This document shows, in pieces, positions 43,301 through 52,088 of a stretch of DNA of 61,591 bases. How positions within the stretch are numbered: position 1 is the stretch's first letter; every line of letters begins with the position of its first letter. Both the position numbers and the translations under genes were made by a program. The DNA lies in assembly GCF_900659865.1 (NCBI RefSeq), contig NZ_LR213768.1, forward strand, positions 1-61,591. The letters are read 5' to 3'. The notes under the pieces are model-generated. The model was given only the letters and a program-made list of their open reading frames with translations, was not told the origin of the DNA and did not search any database. Source of the stretch: Hyella patelloides LEGE 07179. GTDB lineage: Bacteria > Cyanobacteriota > Cyanobacteriia > Cyanobacteriales > Xenococcaceae.

Positions 43301-44770
43301 TTAAAGTTCTCTTTCTCTTTGACGTAATAAATCTTCAGCGATTTGATACCATCTCCGACGATATTTAAGATGTTCGGTACTATTGGTTAACGCAACATTT
43401 TCCATTTCTGGATATTGACGATAGAATTCTCGATCTACTTGTCCAAAAAAGATTCCCGAATCAATATTAAGAGCTTGAACTCTTTGATAAATATCTTGTT
43501 GTTGATTACGTTCTCTACTAGTTATCGAAACTGGTAGATTGATTGTTTTTCTGATGACATAAATAGTCTTACTAACACTATTTCTAATACCAGATAAAGA
43601 GATGGCACTTCGTATATTTTGAATTGTCGAGAAAGTGATGATTCCTGGTATAATAGCTGCTGCTATTGTGATTAAAACCCATTGCCAAGGACGAATACGA
43701 CGTGCATAGGGTAATTTGTTTACCTGGCGAGAAACGACTTGAGATATAGCGATCGCTTTAGTACTAACACGTGAAAGATTATTAGTAATTCGTCTAGTAA
43801 ATTGTAAGGTAGGCTGTTTTTCTATGTGACTAATAGAGCTATTGTTATTACTAGAAACTCGATTTTTAGGCGCAACAACTAGGGTTTGAATGCGGGAAAT
43901 CAAAGAATTAACTAAAGAGGGTTGATGCTTATTTAAAATCTTTAAAACTTCTGAAGCATTTTGATAGCGATCGCTTGGTCTATAAGCCAGCATTTTATGC
44001 AAAACTTTAGCTAAATGGGGACTCACTTTTGCTCTTTCTTGCCAATGCCATTTTCCTTGATGAGCATCGTATAATTTATCTGGAGTTTCACCTGTTAATA
44101 AAGTAACTGCGGTGGCTGCTAAAGCATAAAGATCGCTACAAGGAAAAGCACTACCACTACGCATCTGCTCTTCTGGAGCGTAGCCTTTTTTTCCCACTAA
44201 AGTAACTAAAAAACCCTGAGAGCGAGAAACCGCATTAGCAGCAAGTTTGACACAACCAAAATCAATTAAAGCTGGTTTTTTATCTGCTCGACGGTAAATT
44301 AAATTATCGGGAGAAATATCCCGATGAATTAAATTTTGCTGATGAATATATTCTAAAACAGGTAATAACTCAGTAATTAGCTCAATAACTTCTGATTCTG
44401 TAAATTTACCCTGTTCTTGCAACAGATCGTAGTAAGTTTTCCCTTCTATATATTCTTGAACTAAAAAAAGCAGTTTTTTGCCATTAACTTTAGTTCTCAA
44501 TAAAGCCTTAAATTCAGGAATACGTTCGTGTTTTAGCTTGTAAAGAATTCCCGCTTCTCTCTCAAATAATTTTTCCGCCTTTTGCAAATCAGCATCATTT
44601 TCTACCAGAGGAGCAAACTCTTTTAAGACACACTTTTCATCATAACGATGGGTATCTTCTGCTAGATAAGTACGTCCGAAACCTCCCTGTCCAATTTGCT
44701 TGATTATTCTATAGCGATCGCCTAAAATAATTCCGTTTGGTAATTTAGAAGATGTCCCAATCATTGTCAT
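43301..44770 (-). CDS. Ser/Thr protein kinase with HRDISPDN catalytic loop
   Basis: 489 aa. Kinase domain at about 12-280: glycine loop IGQGGFGRTYLA, VLKEF with the ATP-binding Lys, catalytic loop LIHRDISPDNLIY, and metal-binding IDFGCVKLA. The canonical Lys of HRDIKPxN is Ser here, a variant seen in one cyanobacterial kinase group. One membrane helix (about 365-385, WQWVLITIAAAIIPGIITF) separates the kinase from an extracytoplasmic tail of about 100 residues. Signal and targets unknown. Confidence 0.9.
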   Translation of the reverse strand: MTMIGTSSKLPNGIILGDRYRIIKQIGQGGFGRTYLAEDTHRYDEKCVLKEFAPLVENDADLQKAEKLFEREAGILYKLKHERIPEFKALLRTKVNGKKLLFLVQEYIEGKTYYDLLQEQGKFTESEVIELITELLPVLEYIHQQNLIHRDISPDNLIYRRADKKPALIDFGCVKLAANAVSRSQGFLVTLVGKKGYAPEEQMRSGSAFPCSDLYALAATAVTLLTGETPDKLYDAHQGKWHWQERAKVSPHLAKVLHKMLAYRPSDRYQNASEVLKILNKHQPSLVNSLISRIQTLVVAPKNRVSSNNNSSISHIEKQPTLQFTRRITNNLSRVSTKAIAISQVVSRQVNKLPYARRIRPWQWVLITIAAAIIPGIITFSTIQNIRSAISLSGIRNSVSKTIYVIRKTINLPVSITSRERNQQQDIYQRVQALNIDSGIFFGQVDREFYRQYPEMENVALTNSTEHLKYRRRWYQIAEDLLRQREREL

Positions 44771-44914
44771 CGAATGTGAAGTAAAAAAGATAAGGTTATT
44801 GTAGCCCTAGTCTCAAGTAATCTGGCTTTAGCGATCATCTAATCACCAACGACAAAATAGTAGTCACTGACTATTAACCATCTTCACCAGATTATTTTGA
44901 TTATTCCCTTTAAT

Positions 44915-45313
44915 TTACTGAGCAAACTTTTTGATTGTTTGTTTCCACTCTAGTAAATATTCACGAAGTGAACGCAAGCTTCGTTCTTGAAGGGCGGAGT
45001 ACTGTTCACCAAAACGAGACTGATAAACTACTAAAATCAAATTTATAATGATACAGGTTGCTCCTAAACCCGCCAATATAAAAGTAACAGGAGTAATCAC
45101 CCCAATCATAAACCAGGTTGCAACGTGCAGAAATAAAGTCAAAGCAAATGTCACTGCAACAGTAGCACAAAGGCGTACTCGCAAAGGAGAACGCTGCGAA
45201 ACGACCATTATAAATGTTTGCACGGTAGTAAGCAGATTAGCTGGTACGAGAAACGCACAGATAGTAATGCAGTTATTACGCGAAAATTGAAAAATAGGTT
45301 CTAAATCAAACAC
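44915..45313 (-). CDS. Small multi-spanning membrane protein, function unknown
   Basis: 132 aa with three likely membrane helices (CITICAFLVPANLLTTVQTF, ATVAVTFALTLFLHVATWFM, TPVTFILAGLGATCIIINLI) and a charged C-terminal tail (LREYLLEWKQTIKKFAQ). I recognise no family. It is on the same strand as the kinase 145 bp downstream. Conservation could not be checked. Confidence 0.7.
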   Translation of the reverse strand: MFDLEPIFQFSRNNCITICAFLVPANLLTTVQTFIMVVSQRSPLRVRLCATVAVTFALTLFLHVATWFMIGVITPVTFILAGLGATCIIINLILVVYQSRFGEQYSALQERSLRSLREYLLEWKQTIKKFAQ

Positions 45314-45405
45314 AATCGGCTATTTGTTACTATTCTTTAGTTGATATGTTCTAATATTATCTTCTTTTTTCGAGCTTGTTGTGATTTTATTACTATTTCT
45401 CAAGA

Positions 45406-45430
45406 TAAAAAAACCTGTCTTGCAACAGGT
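45406..45430 (-). terminator. Terminator after the PEP-CTERM gene
   Basis: On the minus strand ACCTGT-TGCAAG-ACAGGT followed by TTTTTTT, a perfect 6-bp stem plus T-tract 27 bp after the stop codon. Confidence 0.8.
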
Positions 45431-45456
45431 CAGTCTCAGAAGATTCTTATTTACTT

Positions 45457-46407
45457 TTATGACTTTTTCTTCCTTTTTTGCTTAATACTACCAAAGCCAA
45501 TAGCTCCTAAAGTTAATAAACTGGAAATAGATGCTGGTTCAGGCACAGAAACAGGAGGATCGAAGAGTAAAATTTGAAAGCCAATACGAGAGCGAGCGAA
45601 TGGTCTGTCTTCTTGCGGATGTTTACCACCAGTAGGAATATCCATGGCAAAAGTTCCAGACATAGAGGTGATTTCTGAGTTAACCGAATTCAATTGAGTT
45701 GCACCAGCATTGATAGTGTAAAAGTTCTTTACTGTAGTCGATGTATTCGTATCTGTATCTGAAGTAGCGGTGAAGCTAATATTAGGATCTTGTGTGACTG
45801 AAGAATTGCCATTTAAAGGGTCAATAATAACTTCATCAACAGTAATTGTGATGGCCGTACCTGCATCGATATAGGTACTTTCGTCATCGGCTCTGGCTAG
45901 AATGCCAAAAGCATTAAACTTGTCTAAATTTTTAGTTGGAGAATCAGATAAATCAAAATCATAATCAATTTCATCACCTTCAACATTGAAAGTAGCAATA
46001 TTTGTATTAGGGTTCCAAGTCAATGTCCAACTATAAACGCTTTCGTCAACCCAATCTAATTCTAATTGATCTGCTAAATCTGCTTGAGCACCATTAAGTC
46101 CGATTCCAACTTCGTAATCTGCTGCTCTTGAAGCTCCTGCTCTCCCATCTACTTTTCCTATATCAGTTACATCACAATTGTCTTCAAATGTTTCTTCGTC
46201 ACTTCCTTGATCGAATAAATAATCGCCTGATGCAGTTCCAGGATTAGAGCCAAAAAAACCTCCCGCAAACCCTGTTGGGACTAAACAAGATGCCAAAGTG
46301 GCAGCAGAGGCTGAGTCTGTATTTAAACTTAATCCAGTTAATAAACTGCTAGCTAATAAAAAAGCCGAGATATTTTTATTGTTTATCATAAATTTTTCGA
46401 CAATCAT
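45457..46407 (-). CDS. PEP-CTERM sorting-signal protein
   Basis: 316 aa. Signal peptide at about residues 10-35 (ISAFLLASSLLTGLSLN...ASA), a beta-rich secreted body, and a C-terminal PEP-CTERM signal: VPEPAS, a hydrophobic helix (ISSLLTLGAIGFGSI) and a basic tail KQKRKKK. Such proteins are exported and processed by exosortase and often belong to the outer layer. The choice between the ATG at 46407 and that at 46389 is open; neither has a clear ribosome binding site. Specific function unknown. Confidence 0.85.
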   Translation of the reverse strand: MIVEKFMINNKNISAFLLASSLLTGLSLNTDSASAATLASCLVPTGFAGGFFGSNPGTASGDYLFDQGSDEETFEDNCDVTDIGKVDGRAGASRAADYEVGIGLNGAQADLADQLELDWVDESVYSWTLTWNPNTNIATFNVEGDEIDYDFDLSDSPTKNLDKFNAFGILARADDESTYIDAGTAITITVDEVIIDPLNGNSSVTQDPNISFTATSDTDTNTSTTVKNFYTINAGATQLNSVNSEITSMSGTFAMDIPTGGKHPQEDRPFARSRIGFQILLFDPPVSVPEPASISSLLTLGAIGFGSIKQKRKKKS

Positions 46408-46621
46408 AATAGATTTAAATTAATAATGATAACGTCAATTGTAAATGCGATTAAACATTATAGTCAGTAGAAAATTTACTGATTCAATACCTTTATTGAC
46501 AGCAGAATATAGTTATAAATACGGAGTTTATTTGCTAAAAATACAGAGTTGAGTTGATAAATTTTAAAGTCAGTTAGATAAAGTGTTGTAGCTCATTTTA
46601 GCTGTGATTAATTTTGCCCAT

Positions 46622-46648
46622 AAAAATACCCCTCTCTGAAGAGAAGGG
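46622..46648 (-). terminator. Terminator after psb30
   Basis: On the minus strand CCCTTCTCTTCAGAGAGGGG forms a stem with one bulge, followed by TATTTTTA, 37 bp after the psb30 stop. Confidence 0.55.
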
Positions 46649-46684
46649 CAGATTGTAGTACAAAATAAAAAATAGTGGATGTAC

Positions 46685-46825
46685 TTAGAGATCTCCGCCA
46701 CGTGCAGCTAACAGAAAAATTACCACAGGACCAGAAATCATAATAAGAGCGACACAAGTTAATTGAAAAATTATGTTGAAATCAATACTATTAAATACGC
46801 TGAAAATACTTGCTAGAAAATCCAT
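46685..46825 (-). CDS. psb30: Photosystem II subunit Psb30 (Ycf12)
   Basis: 46 aa: MDFLASIFSVFNSIDFNIIF at the N-terminus, then one membrane helix with the family core ALIMISGPVVIFLLAARGGDL split over residues 26-46. The GPVVIFLLAxRGGDL end is diagnostic for Psb30/Ycf12, a single-helix peripheral subunit of photosystem II. AGGAG lies 6 bp before the ATG. A monocistronic gene with its own terminator. The rest of 46408-46957 contains nothing else I recognise. Confidence 0.92.
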   Translation of the reverse strand: MDFLASIFSVFNSIDFNIIFQLTCVALIMISGPVVIFLLAARGGDL

Positions 46826-46957
46826 TTTTTCTCCTAATATTTGCTTAAACTAGATTAAACAGAGTAGCTGAATGCTATTAGCTATAATCTATAATACCTG
46901 GAATTTGCCTCTTCTTAGCAAAGTATTAAATCTATATAAACTTTTATAAAGAAAAAT

Positions 46958-47680
46958 TTATTGATGGGTAATACCCAGATATAACTCTCCTACCTTGGGA
47001 TCGTTAAGTAAATCCGTTCCTGTTCCTTCAAAGCGATCGCAGCCATTCTCTAAAACATAACCCCGATCTGCCATCATCAGGGCTTTTTGGGCATTCTGCT
47101 CTACTAAAACAATTGCTTTTCCCATTTGTTGAATAGCCTTAATTTGTTCAAATACCCCATTAACCAAAATCGGCGATAACGCAGCAGATGGCTCATCTAG
47201 AAGCAAAAGATCGGGATCGAGCATTAAGGCTCTACCCATAGCTAACATTTGTCTTTCTCCTCCTGATAGAGTTCCTGCTGGTTGACGGCGACGCTCTGCT
47301 AATCTGGGAAACATATTATAAATATTATCTTTAAGCGATTTTAGAGAGCCACTACGAATAAAAGCTCCCATTTCCAGATTTTCTTCTACCGAAAGAGAAG
47401 GAAAAACGTTAGAAACTTGTGGTACGTAACACATTCCTTTACGTACAATGCGATCGGATTTTAATCCAGCAATACTTTCGCTTTTAAAAACAATCGTTCC
47501 TTTGTTAGGAGTCAGCAAACCAAAAATGGTTTTGGCTAAAGTAGATTTTCCTGAACCATTAGGTCCAATGACAGCAACTAACTCCCCTTGAGCAATCCGA
47601 AAGTTAATCCCTTGTAATATGTTTAACCCTTCCAGATAACCTGCATAAACATTATTTACTTCCAGGATGTTGTTGCTCAT
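46958..47680 (-). CDS. LivF/NatE-type ABC transporter ATPase
   Basis: 240 aa. Walker A GPNGSGKST, signature LSGGERQMLAMGRAL, Walker B LLLLDEPS, and a switch His replaced by the LivF-typical VLVEQN region. Length and the short C-terminus fit LivF/UrtE/NatE proteins that energise branched-chain or neutral amino acid (or urea) uptake. In cyanobacteria the five genes of the N-I neutral amino acid system (natA-E) are scattered, which would explain why it stands alone. The permease partners are not in the window. NatE is the likeliest identity. Confidence 0.88.
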   Translation of the reverse strand: MSNNILEVNNVYAGYLEGLNILQGINFRIAQGELVAVIGPNGSGKSTLAKTIFGLLTPNKGTIVFKSESIAGLKSDRIVRKGMCYVPQVSNVFPSLSVEENLEMGAFIRSGSLKSLKDNIYNMFPRLAERRRQPAGTLSGGERQMLAMGRALMLDPDLLLLDEPSAALSPILVNGVFEQIKAIQQMGKAIVLVEQNAQKALMMADRGYVLENGCDRFEGTGTDLLNDPKVGELYLGITHQ

Positions 47681-47850
47681 TAGATTAATAAAAGCTCGAT
47701 ACTTTAATTGAAAAAAATTTAAAATTGGTAAAGAAAACCCGTTGTCGATATAATTTTACTGTGAAGTACGGCATATCGCGTAGTTTAAATTCGTAGATAT
47801 AGTTAAAATACTAATTACAAGATGGGGCTATTATAGTTAAGAGTGGAGTT

Positions 47851-48399
47851 ATGAATATTAAAAGATTATCATCCGTCGCTGCAATCAGCGCGATTGCTTT
47901 GGGTTCTGCGATCCCAGCCCTTGCAGAAACCAGCACACCTTCTAAGGTAACTTTCTCCTGTGAAGTTAGCAATGGTATACCTACTACCATATTGCAAGCA
48001 GAAGATACCCAAAGAACAATTTTTAATTGGGAAAGCGATCGCCTTTCTCAAAGCAAAAATCCTCTTAAGTTGTGTAACGACGTAACGGCAAAATTAAACA
48101 ACTATTCTGCCAATCAAAGCCACGACTTATCAAAGCTAACTTTCAAAGCAGATGTACAGAGTCAATTACCTACTATTTGCGCTACTGACGATCCCGCAGC
48201 TTGTAATACAGTACTGTTTACGTTATCGCCTACGGAACAACCTGAAATTGTGGCAAATAGTGTATTGAACGATATTTTAGATAAAAGCCTACAATCTGAC
48301 AACCAAACCAATGATGGCAGAAGAGGTTTACAGTCGGTATCCCATTCAATCGACATTTGGGAATTGATTTTAGGCAGAAAAGTCATTAAAACATTCTAA
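47851..48399 (+). CDS. COP23-family exported protein
   Basis: 182 aa. Signal peptide of about 25 residues (VAAISAIALGSAIPALAETS). The mature part has the COP23 pattern: VTFSCEVSNGIPTTIL, TIFNWESDRLS, PLKLCNDVTAKLNNY, then QLPTICATDDPAACNTVLFTL, with conserved Cys pairs probably forming disulphides. COP23 (circadian oscillating polypeptide) is a cyanobacterial envelope protein of unknown role. Convergent with the kinase at 48440. Confidence 0.82.
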   Translation: MNIKRLSSVAAISAIALGSAIPALAETSTPSKVTFSCEVSNGIPTTILQAEDTQRTIFNWESDRLSQSKNPLKLCNDVTAKLNNYSANQSHDLSKLTFKADVQSQLPTICATDDPAACNTVLFTLSPTEQPEIVANSVLNDILDKSLQSDNQTNDGRRGLQSVSHSIDIWELILGRKVIKTF

Positions 48400-48439
48400 A
48401 TTGACTAAATTTGCCAGAAAATTTCCTTGGATTTGGCGT

Positions 48440-50029
48440 TTACTGTAATTTTACGTCTATTTTTTCTAACAAATCAATAGTAGTTTGATGTTGGGGATTA
48501 ATAGCCAGAGATTCTTGACAATGAGCTTGAGCGTCTTGATATTCTTCTAACTCGTACAAAGCTTGACAAATTTGAGTCCAAGCCCAAAAATAATCAGGTT
48601 CGATTGCTAATACTCTTCGAGTGGCGGTAATCGCTTCTTGGTATTGACCCATTGTTAAGTATGCCTGTCCCTTATTGTACCAAGCACGATAGAAATTTGG
48701 ATCAACAGCGATCGCTTGCTCGTATTCTCTCATAGCAGCTTCATATTGTTGAAGGTCAAATCTGGCTAACCCTCGACAATTCCAGGCTTCGGCAAAATCA
48801 GGGGCGACATTAGTAGCTTGAGCGCAGGATGCAAACTTATCTAGTGGTCTAACCAGTTTTCCTTCAGCAAAGCCTTTATTCGTCCAAGCTTGCACAAAAT
48901 TGGGTTTAATTCTAATCGCTTTCTCAAAAGCAATAATAGCTCCTTCGTATTTTTGATTGCTCTTTTCTTTTTCTACAGCAGCATTTCCTTCTTGAATGAG
49001 ACTATTACCTTCAGTGTAGTAATTTAAAGCTTGAATAGCTCTCCAAATCCGAGGACTGAAAATAACAGCCCCAATAAATATGGGAGTAACAATTATTCCT
49101 AACCAAAATTTCCAAGTACGTTTTTGAGGGTTAGTATTGGCGGAGGTGACTGCTTTTTTTGATGTTTTTTGGGTTTTGTCTTCTGGCTTCGGATTTTCTA
49201 AGGCTAATAGTACTTCATTGGCATTTTGATATCTTTTAACCGATGAATTGGCGCAAACCATTTTGTCAATAATGTCTGCTAATTGAGAACTGCACTGCGG
49301 AGCGCGATCGCGCCAAATGATATTTTCAGTTTCATCATCTCTTGGCAGTTGATCGGGGTGAAAACCAGTAATCCCATTAATTGCAGTCATCCCTAAAGCA
49401 TAAATGTCGCTGTTAAAGCGAGGTTTCCCTAGATGTTGTTCCCGTGGCATATAACCAGGAGTCCCGACGACTACAGTTTGATCGATATTAGTTTGTCCTT
49501 CAGTCAAGGTCATATTGGTGATTTCTTTGACTGCACCAAAATCAATCAAGACAATTTTGCCATCATCTCTTCTAATAAGGTTAGAAGGCTTTATATCACG
49601 ATGAATTACATTGTTTTTATGCACAAAAGCTAAAATTTTTAAGACATCTAGCAAAAAACTCCTAACTTTTTCCTCTGTCCAAAGTTGTTGATTGTCTGGA
49701 ATAATTTCCTCTTGGCTCAGATCTTTACCCTGAATGAATTCTTGAACCAGATAAAACTGATCCCCTACTTGTAAATGCGCTAATAAGCGAGGAATTTGAG
49801 CGTGACTACCCAATTTATAAAGGACATTTGCTTCGTTATCAAATAACCTTTGTGCAGTTTTCAACACAAATTCCTCACTAGATTGAGGTTTGAGTTGTTT
49901 GACAACACAAAGAGGGTTGCCAGGCAGTTGTGTATCTTGTGCAATAAAAGTTTCACATAAATGAGTTTGTCTTAACAACCTGACAACTAGATAGCGTCCT
50001 CCTATTAACTTGTCTAACTTATCAGACAT
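48440..50029 (-). CDS. Ser/Thr protein kinase-TPR protein with degenerate glycine loop
   Basis: 529 aa. Kinase domain at about 10-275 with VVK (ATP-binding Lys), catalytic loop VIHRDIKPSNLI and IDFGAVKEI intact, but the usual GxGxFGxTYLA loop reads LLRQTHLCETFIA, with no glycines. A membrane helix at about 310-328 (WLGIIVTPIFIGAVIF) precedes about five TPR repeats (AIIAFEKAIRIKPNFVQAWT, EAMREYEQAIAVDPNFYRAW type). Cyanobacterial kinase-TPR fusions usually keep the glycine loop. It may be low-activity or a pseudokinase-like scaffold; known active kinases do tolerate some loop changes. Confidence 0.9.
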   Translation of the reverse strand: MSDKLDKLIGGRYLVVRLLRQTHLCETFIAQDTQLPGNPLCVVKQLKPQSSEEFVLKTAQRLFDNEANVLYKLGSHAQIPRLLAHLQVGDQFYLVQEFIQGKDLSQEEIIPDNQQLWTEEKVRSFLLDVLKILAFVHKNNVIHRDIKPSNLIRRDDGKIVLIDFGAVKEITNMTLTEGQTNIDQTVVVGTPGYMPREQHLGKPRFNSDIYALGMTAINGITGFHPDQLPRDDETENIIWRDRAPQCSSQLADIIDKMVCANSSVKRYQNANEVLLALENPKPEDKTQKTSKKAVTSANTNPQKRTWKFWLGIIVTPIFIGAVIFSPRIWRAIQALNYYTEGNSLIQEGNAAVEKEKSNQKYEGAIIAFEKAIRIKPNFVQAWTNKGFAEGKLVRPLDKFASCAQATNVAPDFAEAWNCRGLARFDLQQYEAAMREYEQAIAVDPNFYRAWYNKGQAYLTMGQYQEAITATRRVLAIEPDYFWAWTQICQALYELEEYQDAQAHCQESLAINPQHQTTIDLLEKIDVKLQ

Positions 50030-50435
50030 AGAGTGTTGAAGTAGAGTAGACTTGACGAAGTGAACATAAGCTAAAAGACTGCGGGTTTTTCAAGCAACTG
50101 AATTCGATCCAGGTGACAACCCCTTGTCTGTAAAGGTCTTCTCCCGACGGACAATTCATAGATTCGAGGCTTCCTCAAACCCCGTGTCCTCAGCCTGTAA
50201 GCCTCGTCCGCCTTTTTGGGGCAGAGTAATATTCACTGTGATACTGAGCAATGAACCAATAACCATCAAAGAAATTTGCTTAAAATAATCGATCTCAAAG
50301 ACTATAGTAAAAGGTTATCGATTTGAACACCAATTAATTTAGTCTCTTTTCTATTTTAAAGCGGTAGATGTTGGGTAATAGATAGCTGTCAAAAAAAATA
50401 TAGTAATTTTGCTTGCTATTACCCTAGTGAACCTC
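50030..50435. other. Intergenic region with probable repeat or IS debris
   Basis: Between icd and the kinase. The part 50080-50220 is GC-richer than its surroundings and contains CTTGTCTGTAAAGGTCTTC, GACGGACAATTC and CCTCAGCCTGTAAGCCTCG, resembling insertion-sequence ends, but no transposase reading frame could be identified. The rest is AT-rich and presumably holds the promoter of the minus-strand kinase gene. Confidence 0.3.
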
Positions 50436-51857
50436 TTAGCTAAAGCTTCCGATAATAGCGTCTGCGAATTCAGAACACTTCAAAGGCTCTACTGGAGGAT
50501 TCATTAATCGAGCCAAATCATAGGTGACATGGCTATTGGCGATCGCAGAAGCCAAACCTTTTTGAATTAATTCGGCTGCTTCTTGCCAACCCATAAACTC
50601 TAGCATCATTACTCCAGATAAAATAACAGAACCAGGATTAATACGGTCTAAACCAGCGTGTTTTGGTGCAGTACCGTGGGTAGCCTCAAAAATAGCGCAG
50701 TTATCACCAATATTTGCCCCAGGACTCATCCCCAAACCACCGACAATGGCAGCAGCAGCATCAGAAAGATAATCCCCGTTGAGGTTCATTGTAGCTAATA
50801 TAGAGTACTCATCGGGACGAGTTTGGATTTGTTGGAAAATACTATCAGCAATGCGGTCGTTTACCATTATTTTTTCTTGCCATTTCCCCGATCCGTGAGT
50901 TTCGCCTATGGCTTCTAATACTGATTTTACTTCGGCACAAATTTGCTGCTGCTTGTCTGGTGTCAGAGAATCATAACCTGGATCGATTTTACGGGCGTTA
51001 TCTTCGACGCTGAGATTAGGATCGGCTTCTTGATTACTCAAAATCCAAGATTCTCTCTCAGTAACACATTCATCACGAAACTCGGTAGTAGCTAATTCAT
51101 AACCCCAATCACGAAATGCACCCTCGGTATATTTCATAATGTTGCCTTTATGTACCAAAGTGACTTTTTGCTTTTCTTTGGGCAATCTGAGGGCATTTTG
51201 AATGGCTTTTCTTACCAGGCGTTGTGAACCAGTTTTACTAATAGGTTTAATGCCAATTCCCGCATCAAGAGGAATTTGCTTGTTACCATGTTCTTCCGTG
51301 GCAGGAATTAATTCATCGTTGAGAAAATTAATTAATTTCAGTCCAATTTCGTCATCCTTGCGCCATTCAATGCCGAGATAAATATCTTCGGTATTTTCAC
51401 GATAAACGATTAAGTCTAACTTTTCAGGACTTTTATGAGGAGAAGGAGTGCCTGGATAGTAACGACTAGGACGAACACAAGCATAAAGAGTAAAGATTTG
51501 TCTGAGGGCTACATTAAGAGAACGAATACCACCACCAATAGGAGTGGTTAAAGGCCCTTTAATGGCAATTTTATATTCTTCAATTGCTTTAAGAGTATCT
51601 TGAGGCAAATATTGAAATGTGCCATAGCGATCGCAAGCTTCATCTCCTGCGTAAACTTTAAACCAGTGGATTTTACGTTTTCCTTTATAAGCAGTAGCCA
51701 CCGCAGCATCAATTACTTTCTGTGTGGCAGGCCAAATATCTACACCAGTACCATCACCACGGATAAAAGGAATAATCGGATCATTAGGTACTATGGGTTT
51801 ACCTTCTTGAAAAGTAATCGTAGAACCTTCTGTGGGGGGAGTGAGTTTTTCGTACAT
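50436..51857 (-). CDS. icd: NADP-dependent isocitrate dehydrogenase
   Basis: 473 aa, the usual length in cyanobacteria. It converts isocitrate to 2-oxoglutarate, the carbon skeleton for ammonium assimilation. Visible motifs: [15 protein letters not shown], substrate-binding [12 protein letters not shown] with phosphorylation-type Ser, [35 protein letters not shown], and [19 protein letters not shown] with the metal-binding Asp residues. Monocistronic. Confidence 0.97.
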   Translation of the reverse strand: MYEKLTPPTEGSTITFQEGKPIVPNDPIIPFIRGDGTGVDIWPATQKVIDAAVATAYKGKRKIHWFKVYAGDEACDRYGTFQYLPQDTLKAIEEYKIAIKGPLTTPIGGGIRSLNVALRQIFTLYACVRPSRYYPGTPSPHKSPEKLDLIVYRENTEDIYLGIEWRKDDEIGLKLINFLNDELIPATEEHGNKQIPLDAGIGIKPISKTGSQRLVRKAIQNALRLPKEKQKVTLVHKGNIMKYTEGAFRDWGYELATTEFRDECVTERESWILSNQEADPNLSVEDNARKIDPGYDSLTPDKQQQICAEVKSVLEAIGETHGSGKWQEKIMVNDRIADSIFQQIQTRPDEYSILATMNLNGDYLSDAAAAIVGGLGMSPGANIGDNCAIFEATHGTAPKHAGLDRINPGSVILSGVMMLEFMGWQEAAELIQKGLASAIANSHVTYDLARLMNPPVEPLKCSEFADAIIGSFS

Positions 51858-52017
51858 AGAAAATAATCAAAATAATAAAATATTGCAACTTAAAGAATAT
51901 ATCAGGAATCGTTTTCAATCTTTGTACTCAAGCCCTGAAATTATTTTCTAGGTTCATTTTAATTAATTAAAGGTATGACATTGCTAAACAACATATTATT
52001 GTTAGAAACAAGCAGAT

Positions 52018-52048
52018 CAAAAAAATCCCTTACCTCAAAGGTAAGGGA
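52018..52048 (-). terminator. Terminator after psaB
   Basis: TCCCTTACC-TCAAA-GGTAAGGGA, a perfect 9-bp stem, with TTTTTTT after it on the minus strand; 41 bp after the psaB stop codon. It ends the psaA-psaB transcript. Confidence 0.9.
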
Positions 52049-52088
52049 CTGATTGTTTTAACTATCTAGTAATTCTTTTTAGTTATTG

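Noticed and set aside
50080-50220. Possible tRNA or structured RNA in the icd-kinase spacer
   Set aside because: GATTCGAGGC-like pieces occur but no cloverleaf or T-loop/acceptor arrangement can be formed.
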